NCBI GenBank assembly: GCA_020722705.1
Contig: DYKI01000004.1
Coordinates: 47,816-111,815, forward strand
Direction of reading: 5' to 3'
DNA from: Chthonomonas calidirosea
Lineage (GTDB): Bacteria; Armatimonadota; Chthonomonadetes; Chthonomonadales; CAJBBX01
Length of the DNA: 64,000 nt
In this document: positions 9,738 through 19,632 of the stretch, piece after piece
How the letters are laid out: every line of letters begins with the position of its first letter
Position numbering within the stretch: the stretch's first letter is position 1
The notes under the pieces: model-generated
Database searches by the model: none
What the model saw: only the letters and a program-made list of their open reading frames with translations
Told to the model about the DNA's origin: nothing
Made by a program: the position numbers and the translations under genes

Positions 9738-9815
9738 AACCGCCTGCCGAAGACAGCGGGAGCCATATGGCTCAATGCCGGTCCAAGACCGGGTCCCGCC
9801 GAGGAGGGAATGCCA
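9738..9815 (+). ncRNA. L10 leader (autoregulatory ribosomal protein leader)
   Basis: GCGTTGTTCCGCC...CTGCCGAAGACAGCGGGAGCCATATGGCTCAATGCC...CCCGCCGAGGAGGGAATGCC resembles the L10-binding leader consensus (CxxCCGUAGACxGxxGG...AAUx...CCxCCGAGG); lies directly upstream of rplJ. Confidence 0.82.
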
Positions 9816-9944
9816 CTTTGGACCCGTTCGTAGGTCCTCTGCGCACCTGCCCCCGTCTTTCAACGCCTTCGGCATCGGTCCCCGGGTGGGTCATTGCCAA
9901 TGGATCGCGGCCATGCCGGTTCCATCGAGGAGGTGAGACGGAAC

Positions 9945-10490
9945 ATGCGAAGATCAAGCCCGCGCGCCGACAAGGTTGAGGCCGTCGCCGAACTGCGGGC
10001 ATCGCTGGAGAAGGCTGCCGGCGTAATCTTCACCAACTACCGTGGGCTCACGGTGAGTGAGATAACCACACTGCGCCGCGCCCTGCGCCCGGTCGGCGGG
10101 CAATACCACGTTGTCAAGAATACGCTCATGCTTCGCGCTCTTGGCGACAACGCCCCGGACGAGCTGGCATCGCTCCTTAAAGGGCCCACTGCTGTCGCCA
10201 TCGCGCTCGACGATCCTGTAGCTGCGTCCAAGGCGCTGCTGACGTTCCTGCGGGACCTGAGGAAGCCGGAGGTCGCTGTGAAGGGCGGCTACGTTGACGG
10301 ACGGGTGTTCGACCCGGACGGAATCACTGCCCTCTCTAAGGCTCCGCCGAAGCAGGTGCTGCAGGGACAGGTGGTGGGCACGCTGCAGGCACCGCTTACG
10401 AACTTCGCCGGCACGTTGAACGGCGTTTTGGGTGAGTTCGCAAGGACACTTCAGGCCCTGGCCGATCAACGACAGGCTCAGGCCCAATAG
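9945..10490 (+). CDS. rplJ: 50S ribosomal protein L10
   Basis: VIFTNYRGLTVSEITTLRRALRPVGGQYHVVKNTLMLRAL; followed by L7/L12. Confidence 0.97.
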   Translation: MRRSSPRADKVEAVAELRASLEKAAGVIFTNYRGLTVSEITTLRRALRPVGGQYHVVKNTLMLRALGDNAPDELASLLKGPTAVAIALDDPVAASKALLTFLRDLRKPEVAVKGGYVDGRVFDPDGITALSKAPPKQVLQGQVVGTLQAPLTNFAGTLNGVLGEFARTLQALADQRQAQAQ

Positions 10491-10505
10491 CGAAAGGATA
10501 TACAC

Positions 10506-10889
<384 letters not shown>

Positions 10890-10901
10890 TTCAGTTCAGG
10901 G

Positions 10902-10937
10902 GGCCGGTGGATGCGCCATGCGGTCCGCTGGCCCCTT
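10902..10937 (+). terminator. strong hairpin after rplL, candidate terminator or attenuator
   Basis: GGGGCCGGTGG...CCGCTGGCCCC, 11-bp stem including one GU pair, followed by TTCTCTCCTC. Confidence 0.55.
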
Positions 10938-10991
10938 CTCTCCTCGATGAACCCGCGGCAACTCCAGGGCGGCGCTCCGGATCGCGCAGTG

Positions 10992-11888
10992 ATGCACGCC
11001 CACGCCAAAGTGAATCTCTCACTCGACGTAGGTCCCCGGCTCGACACGGGCTATCATACGTTGCGGACAGTGATGCAGACCGTCAGCCTTGCCGATACGG
11101 TCGAGGTCCAGATTGCGCCCGGACCTGGCGTCAGCCTCATCTGTACATCGGCTGCGACCGGGAAGACAGATCCCGAGATTCCTCAGGATCACCGAAACAC
11201 GGCCTATCAGGCAGCCGTTGCTGTGCTGGAACGGTCCCGGTCATCGGTCGGGGTCCGCATCCGTATTGTGAAGAGCATTCCTTCGCAGGCCGGCCTGGGC
11301 GGCGGCAGTTCCGACGCCGCTGCCGTTCTGCGTGCCGTGGCCCGGCTCATCGGATGGCAGCCGCGCTTCGACGAGCTGAGGCAAACAGCCATCGGGATCG
11401 GCTCCGACGTACCGTTTTTCCTCACGGGCGGCACGGCCCTCGTTGAGGGGATCGGCGAGTCGGTTACGCCCGTAGCCGATGCACCCGCTCTCGACGTCGT
11501 CGTGGCGAGACCCGATGCCGGAGTGTCAACGGCGCAAGCCTACCGGGCACTCGACGAGCGCCCGTCATCCCGACCGGCAAATACGCCCGAAGTGCTTGAG
11601 GCGCTGAACAGACGGGATCGGGATGCCCTGCTCCGATCCATGGGGAACCACTTCGAACGGGTCATACCCGGCCTTGTTCCCGGCGTCGCGGCACTGATGC
11701 AAGCCATGGGCGATGCCGGCGCATCCCCGGTTCGCCTCTGTGGAAGCGGTTCGGCAGTGTATGGAGTGGCCGAATCCGCTTCCCACGCCCGGCAGATCGC
11801 CGCAGCGCTCGGCGGGTCATGCCCCTACGTCGCGGTGGCGACCACGGTCGGCGCAGCAGCCTCAACGACGATGGAGACGGGCGAGTGA
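10992..11888 (+). CDS. ispE: 4-diphosphocytidyl-2-C-methyl-D-erythritol kinase
   Basis: AHAKVNLSLDVGPRLDTGYHTLRTVMQTVSLADTV and PSQAGLGGGSSDAAAVLRA (GHMP kinase motif). Confidence 0.95.
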   Translation: MHAHAKVNLSLDVGPRLDTGYHTLRTVMQTVSLADTVEVQIAPGPGVSLICTSAATGKTDPEIPQDHRNTAYQAAVAVLERSRSSVGVRIRIVKSIPSQAGLGGGSSDAAAVLRAVARLIGWQPRFDELRQTAIGIGSDVPFFLTGGTALVEGIGESVTPVADAPALDVVVARPDAGVSTAQAYRALDERPSSRPANTPEVLEALNRRDRDALLRSMGNHFERVIPGLVPGVAALMQAMGDAGASPVRLCGSGSAVYGVAESASHARQIAAALGGSCPYVAVATTVGAAASTTMETGE

Positions 11889-12685
11889 CGCCTGCGGCGC
11901 AACGTCTGCCTGCCATCCTCATGGCCGGAGGCAGGGCGAGCGAGGCATTCGTCGCTGAGACAGGCCTTCCTCACCGGTCCCTTCTGCGCGTGCCCCACCC
12001 CGACACACGCGACATGGGCACCGCCACGATGCTTGAGATCGCTGCGCTTGCCTTGCGGCGTTCGAAGTATGTGTCTCAAGTGTACACGGTCACCGATCTG
12101 GACGCCCCGGACGGAACGCAGCATATCAGCGACCATGGCGGGTTCGTCGAGAACCTCTTCGCCGGCATCGCCGCATGCGTCAACTCCGATCGGGCGTGCG
12201 TCTGCACCGCCGACATGCCATTCCTGACCGCTGCATCGGTGGATGGCTTCCTTAAAGCCGCCCATGCTGTCGAAGCCGATCTGGTCTACCCGATCATCAC
12301 GGCGGAGGCATGTGAGCGGGCATACCCGGGACTGCGCAGGACATCCCTTCCTACGCGCGAAGGGCGGTTTACGGGCGGAAACATCGTGCTCATTCGGCCT
12401 GCCGCTCTGCTCGCGGCCAGGTCCTACATCGAGGCTGCACACGCCAAGCGCAAGAGCCCGCTGCAGTTGGCGATGATGCTGGGCCTGGGGGCAACCCTCG
12501 GCGTGGCGCTATCCCTTGCGACAAGACGCGGACTCGTGTCCGTAGCGGGGCTCGAGTCGGCCGTTTCCCGCCTCATCCATGCCCAGGCACGCGCCGTCGT
12601 GAGCGATGACCCGGCACTAGGGACGGACATAGATCGTCCCGAGGATGCCGCGGCGATCACCGCGCAACGCAACACCCCGCGGTGA
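11885..12685 (+). CDS. NTP-transferase (MobA-like) protein
   Basis: LPAILMAGGRASEAF N-terminal motif, CVCTADMPFLTAASVDGFL; GTG start overlaps the ispE stop. Confidence 0.75.
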   Translation: MTPAAQRLPAILMAGGRASEAFVAETGLPHRSLLRVPHPDTRDMGTATMLEIAALALRRSKYVSQVYTVTDLDAPDGTQHISDHGGFVENLFAGIAACVNSDRACVCTADMPFLTAASVDGFLKAAHAVEADLVYPIITAEACERAYPGLRRTSLPTREGRFTGGNIVLIRPAALLAARSYIEAAHAKRKSPLQLAMMLGLGATLGVALSLATRRGLVSVAGLESAVSRLIHAQARAVVSDDPALGTDIDRPEDAAAITAQRNTPR

Positions 12686-12694
12686 CCGGACACC

Positions 12695-12801
12695 GGCTCG
12701 GCGGGAGCCTCGCCCTCCCACGGAGCCGTCCACTCCCCGGCGGGGCTGTGCCCGATACGGCTCGGCAGGAGCCTCGCCCTCCCACGGAGCCTCGCCCTCC
12801 C
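12695..12801. repeat. GC-rich REP-like repeat, two units in a convergent intergenic gap
   Basis: GGCTCGGCGGGAGCCTCGCCCTCCCACGGAGCC (12695-12727) and CGGCTCGGCAGGAGCCTCGCCCTCCCACGGAGCCTCGCCCTCCC (12758-12800). Confidence 0.85.
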
Positions 12802-12839
12802 GAACCGCGCACTCCCGAAGGTCGGCGTCGTGGGCTAAT

Positions 12840-13886
12840 CTACCCGGTCGCAGCCCAATCGGCTCGGCGATCCACGGCATCGGCGACACGAGCCACTGCG
12901 TCCATCAGCGCGTCAAACGCCGCAGGAGTCAGGGACTGCTGGCCGTCGGAGAGCGCGTGGCGCGGATCAGGATGCACCTCGACGATGAGACCATCGGCCC
13001 CGGCGGCAATGGCAGCAAGAGCCGCGGCAGGAACATAGTGCGCGTGCCCCGTGGCATGGCTCGGATCCACGATTACCGGCAGATGCGTGATCTCCTTGAG
13101 AACCGGAACGGCCGAGACATCCAGAGTGTTCCGCGTGTACGTCCGGTCCAGCGGCAAGACGCCGCGTTCGCAGAGGACGATCTGATCGTTACCCTCGTGC
13201 AGGATGTACTCGGCGGCGAATAGAAACTCGTCAATCGTGGCGCTCGGGCCGCGCTTCAGGAGAACCGGCTTTCGGCTGCGTCCGGCGGCCACGAGCAACG
13301 AGTAGTTCTGCATATTCCTCGCGCCGATCTGGAGCATGTCCGCATGCGCAGCGACCAGATCAACATCGTGTGGATCAATGACTTCCGTGACCGTCGCCAA
13401 TCCGGTCTCCCGGCCAATGTCCCGGAGCAGCTTCAAACCGTCTTTCTGAAGGCCCTGAAACGAGTACGGCGAAGTGCGTGGCTTGAAGGCCCCTCCGCGC
13501 AAGACCGCAGCGCCGGACGCTTTGACCGCATGCGCGGCTTCCAGCAACTGGTCCCTGGACTCGATGGCACACGGACCGGCCATGACGGTGAGGGCGTTGC
13601 CTCCGATCACGATATCGCCAAGGCGCACGAGCGTGGACGCGGCGTGGAACTCGCGGGAAGCCAGCTTGTAGGGCCGGCTCACATGAACGACGTTGGAGAC
13701 GCCAGGCAAAGCCCGCAACAGGTCTGCCAAGCTCTCACGTTCATCCGGAGAGATGGCGCTGGCCACGCCGATAGCGGTATGGTCGCCGCCGGGAAGCTCA
13801 AGCGGCCTCAAGCCACGGTCCGCGATCAGGTTGCTCACCGCTTCAACCTCGGTTTCCGTTGCGCCTGCATGCATGAGTACAATCAT
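12840..13886 (-). CDS. aroF: 3-deoxy-7-phosphoheptulonate synthase
   Basis: [86 protein letters not shown]. Confidence 0.96.
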   Translation of the reverse strand: MIVLMHAGATETEVEAVSNLIADRGLRPLELPGGDHTAIGVASAISPDERESLADLLRALPGVSNVVHVSRPYKLASREFHAASTLVRLGDIVIGGNALTVMAGPCAIESRDQLLEAAHAVKASGAAVLRGGAFKPRTSPYSFQGLQKDGLKLLRDIGRETGLATVTEVIDPHDVDLVAAHADMLQIGARNMQNYSLLVAAGRSRKPVLLKRGPSATIDEFLFAAEYILHEGNDQIVLCERGVLPLDRTYTRNTLDVSAVPVLKEITHLPVIVDPSHATGHAHYVPAAALAAIAAGADGLIVEVHPDPRHALSDGQQSLTPAAFDALMDAVARVADAVDRRADWAATG

Positions 13887-13977
13887 GGTCGGAGTATAGC
13901 ACGGAGCCGGCACATACGGGCTGCGGTCTTGATCCCGTCGGCCATGTGCTGCCGTGGGCATTGAGGAGGCAAGGGCG

Positions 13978-14808
13978 ATGGACATACTTTGCGTTGGAGC
14001 GCATCCCGACGACTGTGAGAGCGCCATGGGTGGAACGGCCGCGTTGTTCGCTCAACGAGGAGACAGGGTCCGGTTCCTGTCGGTCACCAACGGCGACAAA
14101 GGCCACTACGCGGCTGAATACATCAGCGACCCGGCTGCGTTGGCTCGACGCCGACATGCGGAAGCCATTGCAGCCTCCGCCGTAATCGGATGCGAATACC
14201 GCTGCCTGGGGCTCCACGATGGCGAGGTGTATGTGAGTAAGGAGACCACCGAGGCGATGATCCGCGCGATCAGAGGTTTCGGACCGATCGGGAAAGGCCC
14301 GGACCTGATCATCACCAATCGCCCGTGCGACTACCATCGGGACCATCGCTATACCGCCCAAATCGTTCTCGATGCCCTTTACATGCTGACCGTACCGCTC
14401 GCCTGCCCGGATACCCCGCATCTGCGCCGATTGCCCGTGGTCGCCTATTGGCAGGACGGCTTTACGGAGCACGGACCGTTTCAACCGGACATCGTCATTC
14501 CTATAGACGCATCCATCGGCCAAAAGGTCAAAGCGGTGTGCGAGCACGTTTCGCAGTTCATGGAGTGGATACCGTATAACGCCGGCTCCCACGACGCGTT
14601 TGCAGACTTCCCCAGCGACCGAAGCGAGCAGACGGCACGGATTGGCGCGCTGTATCGAGAGCGCGCCAGGCAGGTCGCCATGCAATGGTCCGAGCTGATG
14701 CCGGCCGGGCGAGAGTATGCGGAGGCATTCCAGATCAGCGACTACGGTGATCAGCCAACCCCCGCGGAACTTCGTCGCCTGTTCCCCACGTCAGGAAGCG
14801 CGGCGTAG
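13978..14808 (+). CDS. PIG-L family deacetylase
   Basis: MDILCVGAHPDDCESAMGGTAALFAQRGDRVRFLSVTNGDKGHY, NRPCDYHRDHRYTAQIV. Confidence 0.95.
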   Translation: MDILCVGAHPDDCESAMGGTAALFAQRGDRVRFLSVTNGDKGHYAAEYISDPAALARRRHAEAIAASAVIGCEYRCLGLHDGEVYVSKETTEAMIRAIRGFGPIGKGPDLIITNRPCDYHRDHRYTAQIVLDALYMLTVPLACPDTPHLRRLPVVAYWQDGFTEHGPFQPDIVIPIDASIGQKVKAVCEHVSQFMEWIPYNAGSHDAFADFPSDRSEQTARIGALYRERARQVAMQWSELMPAGREYAEAFQISDYGDQPTPAELRRLFPTSGSAA

Positions 14809-14865
14809 GCGGTCCATCTGAGGATCGGCTCCGCGGCAGTCTTGCCGCTGCCACGACAGGCGACC

Positions 14866-16227
14866 CTACAGGTACGCGCCTGCCGCACCGAGGTTGTCAC
14901 GTCGGGTGACTTCGGTGCAGTCCTCTTCGCGGATGTTGGCCTCGACGTTGCGGTTGAGGATGTTGCGCTCGATAACGATGCGGTCGCAGCGCGCCAACTC
15001 CACTCCGACACGGTTGTCCTGGATGTCATTCCCCAGGATGGAATGGTCGCGCAGCCTCGTAGTCATCACATCTGGCGGACCCTCACCGTCGGCATACCGG
15101 GCCGGACGGATACCGTGGTCCTGGTCGGCTGCCATTCGGATGCCTTTGCCGTTGCGCGTGATGGTGTTGCCTTCGATGCGCCAGCCGCAGCTCGTCAGAT
15201 TCTCGGGATAGAGTGCGGCGAACTGGCGGACGTGCCCCGTCCAGATGAGAATGCCATGACCGTTGGCCTGCATGTTGTTGCGCTCCACGATGAAGTCGTG
15301 TCCGTTCTCCACAGCGATGCCGGCCTGTCGGTTCATGACCATGCGATTGCCGTTCAGCGCCGTGTCCCATGAATAGCCAAGCCAGAACCCGTAGTTGCAT
15401 CGGTCGGCATAGTTGCCGCTGAACCTGTTGCCGCGGCAGAAGGTCGCTTCGAAGGCGATGTTGGGGCTCAAGGAGCCATCGTTTCCTTCGAAGAGGTTAT
15501 CGTCGCATCCGCATGGCTTTCCGTCGGGGCTCAGACCGGCCAGGAAGAACCCATCGCCGCCAAGGCGCGCCGCGTTGTTTCGGAACGTGTTGCGTGACGA
15601 TCCGTAGACGGCAAGGAATCCCGCCGCATCGGCGCCCATGTGCCCAAAGTGCGGCCCGCCCTCCCGCGGTTCGAAGCGGCAGCAGTAGTCCGCGCAGTTG
15701 CCCTCGAAGGCGCTATCGCATGTGTCCCAGAGATGGAAGCCGAAGCCGCTGTTGTACGAGGCGTTGTTGTTGGCTGCAGTCAGGTGGCGACACCGGTAAG
15801 TTAGGAGCCCGTTCTGCTGATGCTGCAGTGTGCATCCGGCAATGCGGCTTGACCGAACGCGGTCCAGTATGATCCCGGCGCCGTAGGGGTTCTCTGGTCC
15901 GCGCCATATGTCGAGAAACACCGTATTGGCCGCCACCTCTGCCGTCGCTGTGATGTCGCACCCCTCAATCACCAGGTTCATCGCGTCTGAAGCGCGAATC
16001 CCGTGCTCGAACTCCATGAGCCGGAGGTTGCGCAAGACGACGCCGTTCATGCCCTCAAGCCCGATACCGGTACCGCGCCTGCCGACGCCAACTATGAGCG
16101 CACCGGCCCCGTCCACCACTATCTCCGGAGCGCCGATCCGAAGCCCGTTCGGGAGGACATGAACCCCCTCGGCTATCCGGCAGCTCTCCCGAATGACCAG
16201 TCCGTCAGTCGGCGTGATCGTCTTCAT
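14866..16227 (-). CDS. right-handed parallel beta-helix repeat protein (NosD-like)
   Basis: Repeats such as NLVIEGCDIT, NGLLTYRCRHLTAANNNASYNSGFGFHLWDTCDSAFEGN, NNMQANGHGILIW. Confidence 0.88.
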   Translation of the reverse strand: MKTITPTDGLVIRESCRIAEGVHVLPNGLRIGAPEIVVDGAGALIVGVGRRGTGIGLEGMNGVVLRNLRLMEFEHGIRASDAMNLVIEGCDITATAEVAANTVFLDIWRGPENPYGAGIILDRVRSSRIAGCTLQHQQNGLLTYRCRHLTAANNNASYNSGFGFHLWDTCDSAFEGNCADYCCRFEPREGGPHFGHMGADAAGFLAVYGSSRNTFRNNAARLGGDGFFLAGLSPDGKPCGCDDNLFEGNDGSLSPNIAFEATFCRGNRFSGNYADRCNYGFWLGYSWDTALNGNRMVMNRQAGIAVENGHDFIVERNNMQANGHGILIWTGHVRQFAALYPENLTSCGWRIEGNTITRNGKGIRMAADQDHGIRPARYADGEGPPDVMTTRLRDHSILGNDIQDNRVGVELARCDRIVIERNILNRNVEANIREEDCTEVTRRDNLGAAGAYL

Positions 16228-16296
16228 TCTTCGCTCCCTCGCCCTGAGCCGTCGCCGTTCTGCATACAGCCATTGTCCGTCCTGAACTTGCCGAGT

Positions 16297-18096
16297 CTAC
16301 CAGTTCGGTGCCGATTGCCCCTGACCCTGCAGAGCCTGCGTCAACAGGCGCATCGTGTCTGCGTTGTCGGGAGCGGCTGCGAGGGATGCCCGAAGGTGGC
16401 GCTCGGCATCGCTGTACCGGCCGGCCTGCAGATAGATCCACCCCAATCCTCGGTTGGCGTCAGGATCGGCCGGTCTCCATCGCAACGCCGTCTCGAACGC
16501 TCGGTCGGCTGTGTTCGCCGCTGCACCACCCATGCCGATCCTTGAATAGCCAAGATGCACGAACAACAGCGTCAAGTAGTCCTCGGCGTCGCCGACCGCT
16601 CCTCGATTCTGCATGACCCGAGCGTACACCCGCCAGTCCCGGCGCAGCCCCTCGACAGCCAGGTTCGGATTGCGCCAGTCCCAGGTCCGCGCGGTCCCGC
16701 TGCCGTACAGCCGATCCAGCATGCGTTCGAGGTGCCGAGCCGCATCGCGGTCGCGCCCCTCATCCACGGCCGTCCGAGCAAGCATAAAGTGGCCCACGAG
16801 CGCACCGGGATCGTACGCCACCATCGCAGTGAACAACGACTCATCGGAGTGCCATGTTTCGATGCCACGAATGGTCTGTGCCGTATACCAGCCGGCAACG
16901 GCGCAGAGAGCCGCAACGGCAGGGAGATGCGACATACCCCATAGGGACGCTCTCAGAGACAGCAGCCACCGCGCCAGAGGCACACACAACCCGATCACCG
17001 CCACAGAGGACCGGTATGGAGCGAAGAGGATGAAGGGCATCGGCAGCAGTCCCGACACCGGCACAAGCGCAAGCACAACGAACGTGATGAACCAGAGCGC
17101 AGCACGATCCGTGCGCCACAGCCTGACATACACCGCGGGCAAGGCCAACGCGACGCCGATCCCGAGCGCCATCGGCCACGGTCGCAGCTCCATGATGCGG
17201 TCGAGACTGAAAAGGTGCATCAACGTCTGGTTCGGCAGCAAGAGCAGGGCCGCGTACGCGGCAACAGTCTCAGCCGCACGCGAGAGGTGCTCCGACAGAG
17301 GCACCCAGAGTCCCGGCGGCTTCGGCATGCCCAGGTAGATGCCCATGGCGAGAAACAGCGCCGTCACCACAACGTAGGGACCAAGCGCGTACCAGCCCGT
17401 TCCGGGCAGTTCCGGACGAAGCATGCTCGGGTTGGCGCGGCTCGGACGAGACACGGCGCCTGCCTCATCGTCCGGCCTGGTTGTGCCCGCAAAGCATGCG
17501 AATGCAAGCGGAACCAGCGGAAGCAGTGCCAGACTCTGCTCCTTTGTGAAGACCGCCAGCGCGTAGGCCAGGACTGAGCCGGCAAGCGCCAGGGTTCGGC
17601 GGTCTCCCCGGCTGCGGACGGCCACGATCAGTCCCCAGGCAAACAGCGCTGTCCAGAGTGCGCCCAACGCGTCGGTACGCCCCCCTATCCACGCTGTGGC
17701 GCCGACATGAGCCGGATGGACCGCAAACAGCAGCCCGGCCGCAAGGGCAACACTCAGACGACCGAACGCCGTCAATGCCATGCCGAACACCGCCATGGCG
17801 CATGCCGCGTGGGCCACGATATTCACCCAATGACTTGCTGCGGGGCTGTCGGGCCACAGCCAGCGATCCATGTAGAAACTCAGCGAAACGAGAGGCCGGT
17901 AGTAGTGGCTCAGGAACGCTCCCGTGAAGCACCCTTTCAAGGAGCCTCCGCCGATCGCCGATCCGTCCATCAGCCCCCAATCGTCCCAGACGTAGCCGCC
18001 CCTGAGTGAGCCGACATAGACGACCAGGGATATGAGAGCCGTTGACGCGGCTCCAGCCGCAACCCCGAAAGCTCTGGTCGAGTCGGCCGGCCTCAT
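16297..18096 (-). CDS. multi-pass membrane glycosyltransferase-like protein with C-terminal TPR
   Basis: GGYVWDDWGLMDG...YYRPLVSLSFYMDRWLW...HWVNIVAHAACA resembles TMTC-like/GT-C proteins; C-terminal TPR (FETALRWRPADPDANRGLGWIYLQAGRYSDAERHLRASL). Confidence 0.8.
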   Translation of the reverse strand: MRPADSTRAFGVAAGAASTALISLVVYVGSLRGGYVWDDWGLMDGSAIGGGSLKGCFTGAFLSHYYRPLVSLSFYMDRWLWPDSPAASHWVNIVAHAACAMAVFGMALTAFGRLSVALAAGLLFAVHPAHVGATAWIGGRTDALGALWTALFAWGLIVAVRSRGDRRTLALAGSVLAYALAVFTKEQSLALLPLVPLAFACFAGTTRPDDEAGAVSRPSRANPSMLRPELPGTGWYALGPYVVVTALFLAMGIYLGMPKPPGLWVPLSEHLSRAAETVAAYAALLLLPNQTLMHLFSLDRIMELRPWPMALGIGVALALPAVYVRLWRTDRAALWFITFVVLALVPVSGLLPMPFILFAPYRSSVAVIGLCVPLARWLLSLRASLWGMSHLPAVAALCAVAGWYTAQTIRGIETWHSDESLFTAMVAYDPGALVGHFMLARTAVDEGRDRDAARHLERMLDRLYGSGTARTWDWRNPNLAVEGLRRDWRVYARVMQNRGAVGDAEDYLTLLFVHLGYSRIGMGGAAANTADRAFETALRWRPADPDANRGLGWIYLQAGRYSDAERHLRASLAAAPDNADTMRLLTQALQGQGQSAPNW

Positions 18097-18198
18097 TCCG
18101 GTGCCACTTCGGAGCGCGCGCAGGAGGAGAGGCCTGCGAGGCTCGGGGCTCCGCTGAAGCCAATCGTTAGCATTTCTAACTTTTTTCACCCACAGGCC

Positions 18199-18227
18199 TT
18201 GACAAGTTGCAGCCTCCAAGGCATAAT
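18199..18227 (+). promoter_or_regulatory. candidate sigma70-like promoter of the TetR gene
   Basis: TTGACA (18199-18204), 17-nt spacer, CATAAT (18222-18227). Confidence 0.65.
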
Positions 18228-18242
18228 GAAGCCGTTAGGACG

Positions 18243-18260
18243 TACTGGTACTACCAAGTA
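18243..18260. promoter_or_regulatory. putative TetR operator, site 1
   Basis: TACTGGTACTACCAAGTA, core GGTA-C-TACC palindrome, abuts the TetR start codon; ACTGGTACTACYAA recurs upstream of the sigma gene. Confidence 0.6.
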
Positions 18261-18868
18261 TGAACAAAGAACGATCCAACACCAATAGAGCTCGCATTCT
18301 TCAGGCCGCCGGCGAGATGCTGTATCGCCAGGGCTACAACTCGACCAGCGTAGACGACATCGCCGCCGCGGCCGGGGTCAGCAAGAGCAACTTCTACTAT
18401 CACTTTCCCAGCAAAGAGGACCTCGGCCTGGCTGTCCTCGCGGTTCGCCGTGAGGAGCTTGAGCGCCTTCTGCTCGGAACTCTGCGTGATGATACCGCGT
18501 CGCCTCTCATGCGGTTGCGCCGCTTCATGAACGCCCTGCTCGACAATCAGGAAACACAACTGGAGCGACGCGGGTGCCCATTTGGCAACCTGATTGCAGA
18601 GATGACCGAGCATAGCGAGAGAATGCGGTGTTTCCTGAGCGGCGTTTTCAGTGAGCTCACCGCCGACCTTTCCAGAGTGATCCGCGAGGCCCAGAGCCGT
18701 CATGAAGTCCGTCCCGAAGCCGATGCCGAAGAGCTGGCCGGTCTGTTTGTGCATGCGATTCAAGGCATGCACCTGATGGTGAAGTGCGACCGGGACTCCA
18801 ACGCAGCCCGCACGTCCGGCAAGGTTCTGATGGACTTGATAGCGATGCCGTCGCACAGGAATAACTGA
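18260..18868 (+). CDS. TetR/AcrR family transcriptional regulator
   Basis: ARILQAAGEMLYRQGYNSTSVDDIAAAAGVSKSNFYYHFPSKEDLGLAVL is a TetR HTH. Confidence 0.96.
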   Translation: MNKERSNTNRARILQAAGEMLYRQGYNSTSVDDIAAAAGVSKSNFYYHFPSKEDLGLAVLAVRREELERLLLGTLRDDTASPLMRLRRFMNALLDNQETQLERRGCPFGNLIAEMTEHSERMRCFLSGVFSELTADLSRVIREAQSRHEVRPEADAEELAGLFVHAIQGMHLMVKCDRDSNAARTSGKVLMDLIAMPSHRNN

Positions 18869-18895
18869 AACCAACGATTATTTTGCGAGTCTCTA

Positions 18896-18914
18896 TTAGT
18901 AGTACCAGTCAGTA
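18896..18914. promoter_or_regulatory. putative TetR operator, site 2
   Basis: TTAGTAGTACCAGTCAGTA; its reverse complement shares ACTGGTACTACYAA with site 1. Confidence 0.55.
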
Positions 18915-18943
18915 ATGATCGCGCAACGCACAGGGAGGAAAAG

Positions 18944-19570
18944 ATGAACGCAACGGGGACCGTCCCGACCACATACGCCAATCGCGATTCCGAGGGCAAC
19001 ATGCACGCTGAGTTCGAACGTCTGATGGAGCGCACGAAGCGCCAGGCATACAACATGGCATACCGAATGACAGGCAACCGCGAGGCTGCCGAGGACCTGA
19101 CCCAGGAGGCTTATCTGCGAGCGTTCCGCTCGTTCGACCGCTACAATCGCAGCCTTCCTTTTGAGAACTGGCTCTTTCGGATCCTTACGAATCTGTTCGT
19201 GGATAGCCTGCGAAGGCGTCCCAAGCAAGCGCCCCTCTCTCTCGACCACGCTATGGGCGGTGAAGCTGAAGATGAGTACGCCTTCGAAATCGCAGACCAC
19301 GACAGCGACCCGGAGCAGATCATCCTCAAGGATGTGATGGACGAGAGGCTGCAGGAAGGCATCGCTGCCCTGCCGAAGCACTTCCGGACGGCAGTGCTGC
19401 TGTGCGACGTGGACGGCATGAGCTACGAAGAGATAGCGCGCGCCATGAATACGAGTGTGGGCACAGTCCGGTCGCGCATCCATCGCGGGCGCATGCAGCT
19501 CCGAAAGCACATGCAGGGCAACGCAAAGAAAACCAACGCGGCGCCGCGCTTGAGTCCGGTACCTGCCTAG
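18944..19570 (+). CDS. ECF-type RNA polymerase sigma factor
   Basis: AYNMAYRMTGNREAAEDLTQEAYLRAFRSFDRYN (region 2), AVLLCDVDGMSYEEIARAMNTSVGTVRSRIHRGRMQLRKHM (region 4). Confidence 0.95.
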   Translation: MNATGTVPTTYANRDSEGNMHAEFERLMERTKRQAYNMAYRMTGNREAAEDLTQEAYLRAFRSFDRYNRSLPFENWLFRILTNLFVDSLRRRPKQAPLSLDHAMGGEAEDEYAFEIADHDSDPEQIILKDVMDERLQEGIAALPKHFRTAVLLCDVDGMSYEEIARAMNTSVGTVRSRIHRGRMQLRKHMQGNAKKTNAAPRLSPVPA

Positions 19571-19632
19571 CGCCGAGATACTCGGCCATAGGCCGACAGG
19601 ACGGCCGCGCGGGTATGCCACAGGAGGCGACC

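Noticed and set aside
14832-14847. GCGGCAGTCTTGCCGC hairpin as a terminator between convergent genes
   Set aside because: Short perfect stem but no T-tract on either strand; not supported enough to list.
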